This document shows, piece by piece, positions 1 to 11,505 of a stretch of 64,000 bases of DNA (position 1 is the first letter of the stretch; the number at the start of each line of letters is the position of its first letter). A program made the translations under genes and the position numbers. The notes below the pieces were generated by a model. That model saw only the letters and a list, made by a program, of their open reading frames with translations, ran no database searches and was not told where the DNA came from. The stretch is from Isochrysis galbana. Lineage: Eukaryota; Haptophyta; Isochrysidales; Isochrysidaceae. The DNA is taken from assembly GCA_018136815.1 (NCBI GenBank), contig CM030942.1, positions 2,989,546 to 3,053,545 of the forward strand, given 5' to 3'.

Positions 1-126
1 CATCGATCAGAAACCGTCAAATGAGTGAACGATCCGGTGACGCGCGCACCACATGGCACCCTTCTAGACTAAGGCGGAGGTTCAACCTCCGCCCCGCCAC
101 AAATGCAATACGTCCTACGTCGACCG
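1..126. other. Left-edge flank, no gene seen
   Basis: Short stretch between the window edge and the stop codon of the minus-strand poly(A) polymerase gene. It would be the 3' flank of that gene. No ORF, repeat or RNA gene is visible. Confidence 0.5.
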
Positions 127-3100
127 TCAGCTGTGTACCTCAGCCGCTGAGGAGCGAATTTCAGACGCAAAATTGGCCTCATCAGTAGCAGTGAGTTCGG
201 CCGTTGAGGCGGTGTGGGTAGGGGGCTGGTTTCTATCAGATGCCGGGTTTAAGCGGGAAGCCTCGGAAGGATCGTGAGCGGCTGCGGCATCTTGCGCTCG
301 CTCGTCTGAAATGCGCAGAGGCGGCGCACTCACAGGTCGAGGGGGCAGACCGGCCACAGCAGGAGGGGCAGTGGACGATGGCGCAACTGAGATAGTAGGC
401 TGCTTGATGGCGGCCGCCTCGGCACACGTCTGCTGCGTAGTAGATGGACTGGCCTGGTTCGAGGGAAGCGTATGCGGCGCCTGCGACGGCACTGCCTGCG
501 GCATCGCGACACGCGCGGGCACGGCGGTCATGCTGGGTGGAACGCGTGTGGGTGAGGCGAGTGCGGCAGCGGTCGCGGCGGCGGCTGCCGCTGTGGGGCT
601 GACGGTATGAGAGAAGATGCGAGCCGCTGGTTGATGTAGCATAGCGGCGGCTTCAACGTCTCTAGTGAGCTGCTCGACAACTGAAGTCACAGCAGCGGTG
701 CGCGGGGAGGTGGGCCGGCCACCACTGCTTGCGGATGGTACGCGCGCAGCGCCCGTCAGAGGTGTGTTGCAAGCGACGTCAGAGCGCGAACCGGTGTCCA
801 GTGGCGAGGACTGATGAGGATCTGTCTGCGTGGCTCGGGAGGAGCCGGCAACCTCCGTGAAGAGGCGAGGTAGCAGCGGCGTCTCCTCGTCGTCCCAAGC
901 GGGCTGCTCTGGTGAGAGCACCTGCAGCGCCCTGTGGAAGGTACGGCAGACTCTTCCAATTTGGTAGCACGAGTGCATAATATTCTCGCGCACCTCTCCG
1001 GGGCCAGAGATCATAGGGGAGAGCGGGTCATCAACATGCGTCAACTGCGACTCAAAACGGTAGAGGAACATGGAAAAGAAACCGATGAGCTGATAGCCTA
1101 GGTCGGTGGTAGCGTATCCACGATGGACGGATTCGCAGATGAACATCCAAAGCAACACAACAAGAGAATACGACGACATTCCGCCTGTGAATGGATCATT
1201 CAGCCCCATCTCTCGCAAAAATGACTTGAGCACAATTACAAGTGGGGTAAGCTGTGGTGCCTCGTGCAGGTATCCAAGCACTAAGTCTCGGGCGAGAAGG
1301 CCCGTGTGCTGCGCGGTGTCCGAGATGGTAATGTCGACGGGAACACCGGTGGTCGACTTGACTTTGAGCACAGGAATGCGCGCGGACAGCACAAGCTGCT
1401 GCGACGCCACCCAAGAGGTCTTCTCAAGGTCCGAGTGGAGGTCCTTGAGGGCAGCGCCGATCGACTCCCGGCCCCCGTTAATGGGCATTCCGAGAAGAGT
1501 GACGTCGACATCGGAGGAGGCGAGAGAGAGGCCCGTCGACCGCGAGCCATAGAGCTCAACGCTGGCTTGGTGCCACCTGGCGCCAACAACAACGCGCAGT
1601 GATGCGAGGATGGTCATGACCTCCGCGTGCGCAGCCTCACCCGACAAGATGCTAGCTTGTGCGAAAGCGAATATCTCGTCGTGGAGCTTAGAGAGCCGTG
1701 GATGAGGCAGCGGCGCGGCAGGGACTACTGTTCCGCCAGGACTAAGCGGGGGAGTCCCGAGCGAAGCCACTACTCGCTGAGTGCTGCGCTGTGCACCGTC
1801 CAGTGCGGCGGCGCGCGGCTGTCCTCCCGGGCCCGGAAGCTGTTGTGCTAGAGCCTTCTTTTGCGCTTTGCTGAGGGATACGCCAGTCGGGCCTTGTGAA
1901 GGTGGCAGCATGTGCTGAGCTTGGATAGCGCCTCCAGTTCCCTGCCTCTTTGGCGTCAGCGGCTGCGAGGGCGGCTGCGACCCAACCGGTGACGACGGCA
2001 CGGAGGCCGTCCGCGTCTGCGCGGGCGAGAGCGGCTCTGAGCTGCGCTTCCCAACCGAGGCTGGGCGTCCGTTCCCTGGCGAGGCGGGGACCTCGCCACT
2101 GCGTTTGCCACGGGAGCCTTTTCCGCGCCCCCCGTTGGCAGCGTCGCGCTGCAATGCCCCTTGCGGCGCGCCGGCTGCTTGTGCCTCGGCAGGCTGGAAG
2201 AGGTGCATGCGCATCATATTGGCGCCAGGACCAGAAAAGGCACTTCCTGCGCCTCCGCCTCGTGCTCCGCCGCGGCCCCTTCGGGCATCGCTAGCACCGC
2301 CACTGTTGCCTCGGGATACCTCAGCATTCATAGCCCACTGCCCGAAAGCGAACGCCGCGCGCTCGTCATCGGACATGGCAACGTCGCAGCCGCCGCTCGA
2401 CTCAACACCTGCAGAAGCTGCTCGCAGACCTTCCGCGGGGGGGGCGCGAGCTCCATAGAAGGCGGGTAGTGGCGCCCCAGTGAAGATGCCAGCAGGAGGT
2501 GCCTGTGCCCAGAGAAGAGGCCCATGAGGAGGCTGCACTCCGGGAGCCACGTACGGGTAAACCCCGGCGACCGGCACTCGCGACACAGTGATGCCCATGG
2601 GCACCATTGGCACCATGGTAACACAGCTGACCGTTGGCGCCAAGTGGATCTGCGAGTGGAGGCGGTCCATTGCCGCCTGGACGGGCGAGATCGGGATGGC
2701 AGCGGCTGGCAGATTGGCGATCATCAGCGGGGGCAGCGGCCCACCCGCAGGGGCTATCAAGCCTGGCCGGCTGCTCGGGTGCGATGACGCGGGGGCTGTC
2801 TGCCCATCTGCCTGCCCGCTGGCTATCCCCTCCTTACTGCCTCGCGAGTGGCGAGAGGCCGCTGCCGTCTGCCTCTCGCTCTTGTCGTGGCTGCCCTTGT
2901 GGGCCGCACGTTGAGTGTGGCCCGTAGTTTGCTCTGTGGCTGCAGCAGAGGAAGGAGCCACGGTGAGATGGGACACCTCGGAGGCGGCGCTACCTGCAGT
3001 CGCCTGCGAGTACGACGGCGCCATTGCCGGCATCGCGGCCGCCTCGCCGGCGTTCCGGGGCGAAGATGGAGGGCTGCCTTTGCGAGAAGTGCCCGTTGAC

Positions 3101-5241
3101 GCGGCCTTGCTGTAGCTTACGGCGCCGCTCCTCGCCTCTCCGGCTGAGTCGCGCGACGGTGGCAGCTTTACCCGCGCCTCTAACGTGGTGCCGCCCGCTG
3201 CTTGCGAAGGCTGCTTGTCCGCAGCGCCAGGCGGTACGTTGCCGACGGAGCCCGGGATCATGAGAGCTTTCGGGCGTGGAGCGGCAGATGACCACGCGGG
3301 GGGCTTTGGCTTGGGCGCGCTGGGGGTTGGCGGAGCGCTCTTGGAGGTCGGCTGCGAGCTTTCGCGTCTTCTTGCCTCCGGAGCTCCCGCATTAAGCGCC
3401 CCGTGGGCGGCCTCGTCCTTGGCCGGCGTGCCAGCAAGCGAGGATGCTGGGCGACGGTGAGTCGAATCCGCAGGCGACGGCGGTGGTGACGTCTGCGTCG
3501 ACAGGGAGCAGCTATGTGGCATGTCTGCTTGGCAACCGCATGCGTGATGGGCCACTGTGGTGGCCTCGGAAACACGAACTGCAATATTGACCTTTGTCGG
3601 TGTTGTCGGAGCGTCAACATCTGGCGCAATGCTCGGATTGCCTTTCGCTGCAGCTGGTACCGTGGCCGCCTTGGAAGTGTGCCCATTGTCCGCTGAGCCA
3701 GAGGTAGATGTGGCGCCGGCGCTGACTACGGATGCGGCACCGCTGAGCAAGGTGTAGCCCTTGGCCACCACTGGCCCCTTGGCTTCGTCTTCCTTGCGTT
3801 CAGGCCTTGGCTCTTTCTTGACTAGTGATGCCCACGAGCGGGACTGTGGCCGCTGGGCGGACTCCGTGGCCGGGGAGAGTGCCGAGGCTGCCGCGGCAGC
3901 TGCCGCGGCCGTGGAGACAGCCGAGACCGCGGAGGCCGCTGCTGAGACGGCGGAAGCTACTGTCGCGGCGACAGTGGACGGCGCGTTCTTTGCCACGGCT
4001 TTCGCCTCGTCGGCAGCCCCGGCTGCATCAACGGGCTGCTTGGAGCTCGTCGACTGCCCACTCTTGAGGGCGGGCCACTCGCGGACTATTGGCACCACCA
4101 CCGGTGGGACTTCGCCCTGCGCCGCCGCTGAGGCGACCGCTCCATCTGCCTCCGTGCCAGCTGCCTCGATCGCGAGGGTGGGAGACATGCGGGTGGAGGA
4201 TGGCCTGGAAGCGACTCCTGTGCCTCTACCACAGGACTGGATGGTTGCGTCTGCCCACATGGAAAAGGCATGCTGCGCCGGGCCCGCGCCTGCGCACACT
4301 GCGGTGTTGTCCGAGGCGGTGCCGGTACCGGTGGCCGATGAAGCCGACGATGATCCCGCCTCTGACTTCGTGTCCGACTCGCTTACCGTGGCGGGAGAGC
4401 CGTCGGACGAGCTGGCTGCGGGCCGGTCGAGCGCCTCCTGCAAAGGCGCTGCTGGCCTGGAGCCTTTTGAGCGTGAAGGACCTGCGGAGCGCTGACCCGC
4501 AGCCCCGTCGTTTGCTCGCCGCGAACCTCCGCCAGCGCTCCGGGCATTCTCTGGCGCAGTTGATGGCACAGCCGGCTCGTCGCTGTCCTGTGAGTTCTTT
4601 TTCCCCTTACGCTTGCCCTTGGTGACAACCTCCCAGTCGTCATCTTCCACAACTCCGGCACCCGACGGAGCACCCTTCACTAGTTCGTTGGGCACCTCCT
4701 TGGAACGCGTGTCCTCCTCGGCGTCGTCAGCAGGGGTTGCCGAAGTGCGGGCCTGGACCCGAAGATTACCGTCTTTGCTGGACGTGGCGCCGACCGATAA
4801 CCTCAGCTCCACCTTGGACGAAGACGAAGACTCCGGCAGGGCAGTGGCAGCTGTGTCGTCGCCATCGTTGTGCGCCGTGTCATCGACCTCCCGCGCGAGA
4901 TCTGCCGATGTCACGGCATCGCCCTTGCGCTTCTTGACCTTGACCGCCTTCCTCTTCTTGGAGGATGCTTCCTGCTGCTGCCCACGCAAGGGATCGCTAC
5001 TCTCCTTCGCCTTCTCCTCCTCATCCAAGAGCTCCTTCGCAACCTCATCCGCCATCAAGCGCGCTTGCCGGTCGCGCTCCTCCACGAGATTGCGCCGCCT
5101 TTCCTCCTCGGGGCTGACGCCGATTGTCGGCAGGCCGCCGTGGCTCCCCTTGCCAGGTCTCCCCTTGCGCGCCACGGATCCTGAGATCGAGGCGAATGGG
5201 CCGGGGTGGGCAGGTGAGGGGGGTGGGAGCACGGATGTCAC
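127..5241 (-). CDS. Non-canonical poly(A) polymerase, TRF4/PAPD5 (TENT4) type, with a very long low-complexity N-terminus
   Basis: Up to 1,704 residues. About the first 1,190 residues are Ser/Ala/Pro/Gly-rich and low-complexity, with a Lys-rich stretch near residues 95-107. The catalytic part starts near residue 1,205. Seen directly: a nucleotidyltransferase motif ELYGSRSTGLSLASSDVDV (about 1228-1244) with the two catalytic aspartates in DVD, a third acidic residue in VPVDITISD (about 1300), and a PAP-associated segment GGMSSYSLVVLLW (about 1354). This order matches nuclear Trf4/PAPD5 enzymes, which add short oligo(A) tails to aberrant RNAs in TRAMP-like complexes; a nuclear role here is inferred. 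Known family members are mostly 500-800 aa, so the N-terminus is unusual. The frame opens with GTG at 5241. The first in-frame ATG is at 5055, and an ATG in good context at 5259 is in another frame, so the true start, possibly on an upstream exon, is unresolved. The C-terminal 220 residues are also low-complexity. Confidence 0.8.
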   Translation of the reverse strand: MTSVLPPPSPAHPGPFASISGSVARKGRPGKGSHGGLPTIGVSPEEERRRNLVEERDRQARLMADEVAKELLDEEEKAKESSDPLRGQQQEASSKKRKAVKVKKRKGDAVTSADLAREVDDTAHNDGDDTAATALPESSSSSKVELRLSVGATSSKDGNLRVQARTSATPADDAEEDTRSKEVPNELVKGAPSGAGVVEDDDWEVVTKGKRKGKKNSQDSDEPAVPSTAPENARSAGGGSRRANDGAAGQRSAGPSRSKGSRPAAPLQEALDRPAASSSDGSPATVSESDTKSEAGSSSASSATGTGTASDNTAVCAGAGPAQHAFSMWADATIQSCGRGTGVASRPSSTRMSPTLAIEAAGTEADGAVASAAAQGEVPPVVVPIVREWPALKSGQSTSSKQPVDAAGAADEAKAVAKNAPSTVAATVASAVSAAASAVSAVSTAAAAAAAASALSPATESAQRPQSRSWASLVKKEPRPERKEDEAKGPVVAKGYTLLSGAASVVSAGATSTSGSADNGHTSKAATVPAAAKGNPSIAPDVDAPTTPTKVNIAVRVSEATTVAHHACGCQADMPHSCSLSTQTSPPPSPADSTHRRPASSLAGTPAKDEAAHGALNAGAPEARRRESSQPTSKSAPPTPSAPKPKPPAWSSAAPRPKALMIPGSVGNVPPGAADKQPSQAAGGTTLEARVKLPPSRDSAGEARSGAVSYSKAASTGTSRKGSPPSSPRNAGEAAAMPAMAPSYSQATAGSAASEVSHLTVAPSSAAATEQTTGHTQRAAHKGSHDKSERQTAAASRHSRGSKEGIASGQADGQTAPASSHPSSRPGLIAPAGGPLPPLMIANLPAAAIPISPVQAAMDRLHSQIHLAPTVSCVTMVPMVPMGITVSRVPVAGVYPYVAPGVQPPHGPLLWAQAPPAGIFTGAPLPAFYGARAPPAEGLRAASAGVESSGGCDVAMSDDERAAFAFGQWAMNAEVSRGNSGGASDARRGRGGARGGGAGSAFSGPGANMMRMHLFQPAEAQAAGAPQGALQRDAANGGRGKGSRGKRSGEVPASPGNGRPASVGKRSSEPLSPAQTRTASVPSSPVGSQPPSQPLTPKRQGTGGAIQAQHMLPPSQGPTGVSLSKAQKKALAQQLPGPGGQPRAAALDGAQRSTQRVVASLGTPPLSPGGTVVPAAPLPHPRLSKLHDEIFAFAQASILSGEAAHAEVMTILASLRVVVGARWHQASVELYGSRSTGLSLASSDVDVTLLGMPINGGRESIGAALKDLHSDLEKTSWVASQQLVLSARIPVLKVKSTTGVPVDITISDTAQHTGLLARDLVLGYLHEAPQLTPLVIVLKSFLREMGLNDPFTGGMSSYSLVVLLWMFICESVHRGYATTDLGYQLIGFFSMFLYRFESQLTHVDDPLSPMISGPGEVRENIMHSCYQIGRVCRTFHRALQVLSPEQPAWDDEETPLLPRLFTEVAGSSRATQTDPHQSSPLDTGSRSDVACNTPLTGAARVPSASSGGRPTSPRTAAVTSVVEQLTRDVEAAAMLHQPAARIFSHTVSPTAAAAAATAAALASPTRVPPSMTAVPARVAMPQAVPSQAPHTLPSNQASPSTTQQTCAEAAAIKQPTISVAPSSTAPPAVAGLPPRPVSAPPLRISDERAQDAAAAHDPSEASRLNPASDRNQPPTHTASTAELTATDEANFASEIRSSAAEVHS

Positions 5242-7370
5242 ACCTCGACGTGCAGCTCATGGTGGCAGCAGTTCCTGCCGCCAATTAAGGTCTGCAGAGG
5301 GCTCCCGCGCGCCGGCCCCTTGCGAGGAGGGCACGGCAGAGTTCGCCTGACTAGACGGACGCGGGAGCTTCCTGCGCGCCTCGCGCCACCCCCTCCCCTC
5401 ATCCGCATAGGAATTCAGTGAGATGTGGACAGTGGATCGCAGGCCTGGTGCCATGCGCCATCCTGATGCAGCACCCACCTGCAGCTGGCTTGGCCTGAGG
5501 GCCAGGAGAAAGGTCGGCTGCGTGGTACCCGTGGACCTGTGCCGGACCGATGAAGAGGCCCTTCACTCGCGCCTCCGCCCCTTGTGTCTCGCTCTGCTCC
5601 ATCTGCGGCCCGCGGGACGAGGAGAGATTCGGCAGAGAGCGAGGCGCGCCTTCTCTTCTCTTCTCTTGGGCCTGTATGCAGCGCAGGGCGAGGCGGTGGT
5701 TGGAAGGCGGGCTGTTGGCATGCGGGTGGGTGGGTGGGGAGGGGGCGGGCTGCGGAGTCGCGCGTGAGCTGTGGAGGAAGCAGAGGGAGAGGAGAGCAAA
5801 AGGGGGGGGGAGCATGGGAGGGGCCGTGGCGGCCATTGCCTGGAGCGGACGAGACAGAGCACAGAGCACCGCCCCTCCCCCCCCCTTCCCCCCCTTCCCC
5901 CCTTCCCCCCTTCCCCCCTTTTCCCCCTCCCCTCTCTTCTTTCCCCCCTCCCACACTCTTCTCTCCCCCCCCCCCCCCTCCCCCTCCCCCTCCCCCTCTC
6001 TCTCTCTCCCCCCCCCCCCACACCCCCTCCTCCTCCTCCTCCATCAGCCCTCGTTCTCCCTCTCTCTCCCTTTCCCCTTCCCACCTCCTCAAGTTCTCAC
6101 CTCTCAGAGCGATCCTTTACAACAATTCTTAGCGCGGCTTCTGAGCATCGTCTCGACTTTTCCTCTCCAACGACGACAGCCAATTATCTTAAAGGATGGG
6201 GCATATCATCTTTGACTCTGCGCGAGCCCCGCGCGATCACGTGGGTCGCTGGCGCCCCACTCTCTTCTCCCGCACCCTCCCTACTACTACTACTACTACT
6301 CTCCGCTTCTCTCGGGGCGCCCCCGCCCCCCCTCCCCCCCTCCACACGCGCCCGGGGGGGCCGTGCAGAGAGAAAGGACTTTTCATTGGGCAGAGGGAGC
6401 CGAGAAAACCTTTCACTTTGATCCTCTCTTATTTACTTAAGTGCACGCGCCTTGCTCCTCCTCCTCCTCTCCTCGCCTCGCTATCCTCTACTCTCTTGCT
6501 TTCTCCCTCTCTCCTCAATCTCTATCTCCGCCTCCTCGAGAGAAGAGGCCGCGAGGACAAAAACAAAACCCATCATCCCGTTTGTATCTCCTCATCTCGC
6601 GCGAGAAGGGGGCGCGGGAGAGAGTTTTCTTGTTGCTGCTCATTGGACGAGGCAGAGGAGCGCCGCGCCATTTCCCTCCCCCTCCTGCCTCCTCCCTCCC
6701 GGCTTCCGGCTTCCCGGAGAGATGACAAAAAAAACCATCTGAAGAATCTGGGCTACACACCTACTATTTACGGGATTTCCCTTCACTATCACCACCGCCC
6801 TTAGTATCCCTCCCCCCAACTCTTTCCCTTCCCCCCTTCGTTCCTTTTTCTTCGGTTTCCGGTTTCCGGGGTCCGGCCCTGGTACACTACCTAGGGACTG
6901 GTTCGGAGTGTGGGGGCCGGGCAGGCCTTTTGAAATGTCTCTCTTGGAGCTCGTGCCTACTAGGGCTCGCGGTGGTCGCGTGGGTTTCCTAGGTCTTGCG
7001 TCGTCTTTAGGAGTTCCCTTTGCTGGTTGCTGGTCGTTGTTTTCCGGGTTTGTTCGCCCTATCTTCGCTGTTCCCTGTTTTCCTCGACAGCGTGCTGTGC
7101 TATCCTCAGCTTCAACTTGGTCGCTAGCTCCACTAGCCACTAGCTCCTCGCGCTTGGTTTAAGCCCACCCTCGTCGTTCATGTGATAAACGGGTCTCAGG
7201 TCGTTTATGTATGTCTATCCCTATCCCTATCCTCTTCTTGGGTTGTCTTCCCATTCCCGCTTGGGCAGTTCTTGCCGAGTCGGTTTCGTGTGCGAAGAGT
7301 AGTGCGTAGTGCTTTGCTTAATGTGGTGTATCTTTCTATTATTCGTATCAGTATTGATTCAGGGTTCGTG
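5242..7370. other. 5' flank of the poly(A) polymerase gene: C/T-rich tracts, no convincing gene
   Basis: Positions 5860-6090 are almost pure C/T on the plus strand, so purine-rich on the coding strand of the upstream-facing gene. CT-rich sequence continues to about 6720. The many overlapping ORFs here are only low-complexity translations (Pro/Ser/Leu on one strand, Gly/Glu/Arg on the other). Around 6800-6960 the sequence resembles the LINE-tail-like text near 44.85 kb. Nothing else is recognised. Confidence 0.5.
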
Positions 7371-7403
7371 TAGAAACGTTTCACAGGTGTTCCACTGTTA
7401 CAC

Positions 7404-7460
7404 GTGAAACGGCAGCGTCAGCTGCCGTTACACTTGCAGCTGCCGTTCCACAGGAAACCC
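7404..7460. repeat. Nested inverted repeats around GCAGC...GCTGC
   Basis: Contains a perfect 8-bp inverted repeat ACGGCAGC/GCTGCCGT with a 4-bp spacer, followed by another copy of GCAGCTGCCGTT. It lies about 240 bp beyond the hAT transposase relic and could be part of that element's terminal region, but no matching other end was found. Confidence 0.35.
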
Positions 7461-7690
7461 CCCTCCCGCCGCGGAGCGGCGGGCGGTGGGGCGCGGCGCC
7501 ATAGGCGACGCGCGCCGCGCGCCGGCGCGCGGCTGGCCGTGCGTGCCAACCAGCGTGGCGCGAGGCGAGCAGGCTCTGCACAATTCAGACTTTTGAAATT
7601 GTTCAGTTCAGATTGCACACACTACTATACAAAATGTGCAAGCTACACGCATACACACACACACACACTACACCCTGCATACACCATAGG

Positions 7691-8324
7691 TTAAGGTTCG
7701 CACTCTGATACTGAAACTGGCGACTTGCTTTTCTGCTCATTCTCCATGAGCCGCATCAATGTTGCGTCAGTTGATCCAAGGGGTGGGGTGGGCCGGTGCG
7801 CCCCACGCCTGCCGTTCACGTTGAGGGTAGCCAACTTGGCCAAGTCCATGAATTCCTCCATAATCTCGCCGACTGGAAGCAAGTCGAAGGAAAGCTTCTT
7901 GCCGTGATAATGCCACAACATCAGGTTGCGCAAATTTTGCACGCCCATCTTGTTACGCAGATCGGTCTTGATGTCGTTCATGAGGGAAAAGATTCGTTCG
8001 CACTCCGACGTGTCAATAGGGACAAGTAACATGATGGCAACAACAACCGATGGCAACAAGCCGCAGCACTAGGGGGAAGTCGGCGCTATAGTGCTTGAGC
8101 ATGTGCGGCCACAGATCCTTGAACGAGCGGCACGACAAGCTTGGCTTGTTCACATACTCGGTCTTGAGGTCCGCCCAGTGGTGGAGGACATCAATCTCTG
8201 ATTCCGACTCCGTGAAGAAGGTCTTATAGTGCGCATACAACAACTTGATCTCGTCGTCGCCGAACGCTTCCAGCTGGGCTTTGTTGCTCGGCCAGCTACG
8301 CGTCTCGAAGATGTCGTATTCCAT
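7691..8324 (-). pseudogene. hAT-family transposase relic, frameshifted and 5'-truncated
   Basis: Two overlapping minus-strand frames read as consecutive pieces of one transposase. Frame 1 (8324 to about 8066) has a region ending in HMLKHYSADFPLVLRL. Frame 2 (about 8060 to 7691) carries the hAT C-terminal dimerisation signature SECERIFSLMNDIKTDLRN followed by NLRNLMLWHYH. The frame switch coincides with a 16-bp local duplication around 8045-8075, where GTTGCCATC occurs twice, and this explains the +1 shift. The N-terminal zinc finger and most of the catalytic core are absent. It is a dead copy; autonomous relatives elsewhere in the genome are likely. Confidence 0.75.
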
Positions 8325-8429
8325 ACGAGGACAGACTTTTACTTCTAGCCTAAGCCTGTGAACATGTTAGGCGTCTCCTCTTGCCTCTTGGGAAGATGAA
8401 CGGGTTATCTATTGTGTTGTCCTCCCTGC

Positions 8430-8640
8430 TTCTTTCCGTTTTAGGTGGGAATGATCACCGGGGGGAGGCGCGGGCCATCGGACCATATCTAAGCCCTTCA
8501 CCCCTATCCCCCTCGTAGTGCACGGGGGGAGTCGCCTTATGGCGGGGGGAGAAGGGCCGGGGGAGTGGGGTGTAGAAAGTTTCCCTACGTGAGTAGAAAG
8601 TAGAGGGTCCACGGCCGCGTGTGCGGTGAGACTATTAAAA
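8430..8640 (-). repeat. Interspersed repeat, LINE 3'-tail type (copy 1)
   Basis: About 200 bp nearly identical to 53070-53268. Shared text includes ACCATATCTAAGCCC, GTAGTGCACGGGGGGAGTCG and GAGGGTCCACGGCCGCGTG. In the 53-kb copy it follows, on the minus strand, a peptide resembling the C-terminus of a LINE reverse transcriptase. I therefore read this as the 3' tail of a 5'-truncated non-LTR retrotransposon. Confidence 0.6.
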
Positions 8641-8654
8641 AAGGTTTATGTCTC

Positions 8655-9245
8655 TTCGTCGTTCGGCATTATTTATCGTTATAATTCTCTGCTTTCTCTC
8701 GTTCTCGGTCAAAAGCTTCGCTTGGATGCATGGGATCGTGGGTTGTGGAGCGCCCTCTCTCTTTCTCTCGAAAGAGAAGGGAAGTTTCCCCACCTTTCTT
8801 CCCCCCAGGCGCCTCGCAAATAGGTTTAATTTGCTATCTCCCCTGCGGTTCTTTATCTGCTTCTGGGGGCAATCAGGTTTAATTTGCAATCTCATCGCAT
8901 CTTCCCCTTAGGCACACCGCACTTCTTTCGTCTTATTCGGTAAGTCTCTTGGAATCCTGCGTAGCAAGATTGCCTCTCGTTTCCGTTATGGTGCGATTCC
9001 CGTTCCAGACAAGATCGCCGACAGATCGCCCTTTGGTCGTCGTCCGTCGTTGTCTGATCGGAGTGTTTGGGTTTATGATTTCAGTCGAGTTATGTGAGAA
9101 AGTCGTGGGGCGAGAGTCGGGGAGTTTTCCTGGGTGTCTCTGTCCGTCGTCCTGTCGTCAGTCGTCATCCGTCGTCGCTCTCGCTCTCGTCGCTCTCGCT
9201 CTCGTAACACTCATACCCTACAGTCTCGCCTCGCCTCGCCAGTCC
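8655..9245 (+). repeat. About 590-bp dispersed repeat, copy A (LTR-like)
   Basis: Aligns by eye with 14762-15350 in the same orientation over almost its full length, with scattered substitutions and small indels. Shared blocks include TCGGTCAAAAGCTTCGCTTGG, GTTGTGGAGCGCCCTCTCTC and TTTTCCTGGGTGTCTCTGTC. In copy A the sequence runs on into a CTCGC-rich stretch with an ATG at about 9298 and a Ser/Pro-rich frame, perhaps the start of a degenerate element ORF. Promoter-like or LTR function is inferred, not shown. Confidence 0.65.
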
Positions 9246-9509
9246 CTGCCATCACAGCCCTCCTCACACTCACCCTCGCCTCTCGCTACTCGCTCGATGT
9301 CGCTCTCGCCGCCGTCCTCGCCCTCGCTCAAGCCCGCCTGCCCGCCTTCCTCTGCTGACGGGCTGATCCGAAGTGGTCTCCCTCGCCGCGCCTGCCGCCG
9401 GCTTTGCCCCTTCCTCATTGCCCTCAGGCCCTATGGGCCACTCCAATTCGTCAAGAGGTGGGGAGCGGCGGCGCGCTCCATGGCGACCAACTATAAAGTT
9501 AGTTCCTAA

Positions 9510-10372
<863 letters not shown>

Positions 10373-10397
10373 GGTGGAGAGGAGGGAAGGGGCGACG

Positions 10398-11505
10398 ATG
10401 CCGTCTCGCGACGTGGCTCCCACCTTCTGGGCGCTGTGCGTAGAGGGGAAGAAGGAGGCTGTGGGCCGCGTGGGCAAGGGCAGCATCCTGGTACTCACCT
10501 CCGCCTCGTGTACCCACGGCTCCGCGCAGCTCTACGCCCGCTCGCCCCCTTGGGCCACCGAGAGCTTTCTTCTCGGCTCCCTCTCTGCTTCCGCCCAGTC
10601 GCACATGGAACTACAGCAGCCATTCGTTGAGGACGTGGCGTTCGAGGGGCGGGGGAGTGGGACAATCCACCTGGTTGGCTACTTGCGCAAGCCCCTCGCC
10701 ACTGACGAGCCTGACCATCCGCAAGAAGAGGAGGAGGAGGGAGACGAGAGAGACTTGAGCGGAGAGGAAGGAGAGCTAAGTGGTGAGGAGGGAGAGGGAG
10801 AGGAGCCGGACAGCGAGGAGGGAGAGGAGGAGGGCGAAGAATCGAGCGAGGGGGGGGAGTCGAGCCTGCTCGACGAGGATGCGGTCTCTTGCGAGGTGCA
10901 AGAGGGCAGCGAGGAGGAGGAGGACGAGGAGGAGTCGAGTACGGAAGTGGTGACCTCCCAGCAGCTTCACTCGGCGGCGGCTGGTGCGGCAAAACGAGCG
11001 ATGGCTGCTGCGGATGAACCGCCAGCGAAGAAGGCGGCGACAGCAGCAGGTTCTCAGCCGGTCACGCCGGCAGAAGGTGCCCAAGCCGCGAAGGCTGCGT
11101 CGCTGGCTGCGACGCGCGAGCCAGCTGCCTTCACTCCCTCAAAAAAGTTTTCGGGCGCTCGCGCTGGCTGCGTGTTTAAGCTCGGGACCAAGGGCCTCGG
11201 CTACTATAAGGATGTCCCCCCGAAGCCGCGTCCCGAATTCCGAGCTTCACCTGGGACCGGAGGCGGCGCAGCCGCGCCATCGGGTTGGAAGCGCCTCGAA
11301 GCGGGCCTGGAGGCGGAAGAACTCGGTGGTGGGAGCGGCGTCGTGGCGAGCAAGGGCAGCCGTGTGCGAGTGAAGTACGTGGGCAAGCTCACCTCAGGTC
11401 GCCAGTTTGATGCTGGCAGCATCAGCTTCAAGCTTGGTGCTGGAGAAGTAATTCGCGGCTGGGATCGCGGTATCGCGGGCATGCGCGTGGGACAGCGCCG
11501 CCGCC
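10398..11505 (+). CDS. Nucleoplasmin-like FKBP-type peptidyl-prolyl isomerase, 3' end lost in gap
   Basis: 369 residues visible before the N-gap. N-terminal about 95 residues (FWALCVEGKKE...GTIHLVGYLRKP) match the nucleoplasmin-like fold found in FKBP39/Fpr3/Fpr4-type proteins. About residues 105-185 are an acidic Glu/Asp/Ser tract and about 195-220 a basic KRAMAAADEPPAKKAA-type nuclear signal. From about residue 315 the FKBP fold begins (VRVKYVGKLTSGRQFD, then GAGEVIRGWDRGIAGM). The remaining third, including the conserved end of the isomerase, should be in the gap and is not found after it. Family proteins are nuclear or nucleolar histone chaperone-isomerases; that role is inferred. The ATG at 10398 was chosen because the domain starts immediately after it; an in-frame ATG at 10374 would add only microsatellite-derived residues. 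Confidence 0.85.

Noticed and set aside
3761-4495. Plus-strand 244-aa frame opposite the poly(A) polymerase
   Set aside because: Ala/Glu-rich antisense shadow of a real low-complexity coding region; no motif.
5415-6421. Several 180-225-aa frames on both strands
   Set aside because: Pure translations of C/T or G/A tracts; composition only.
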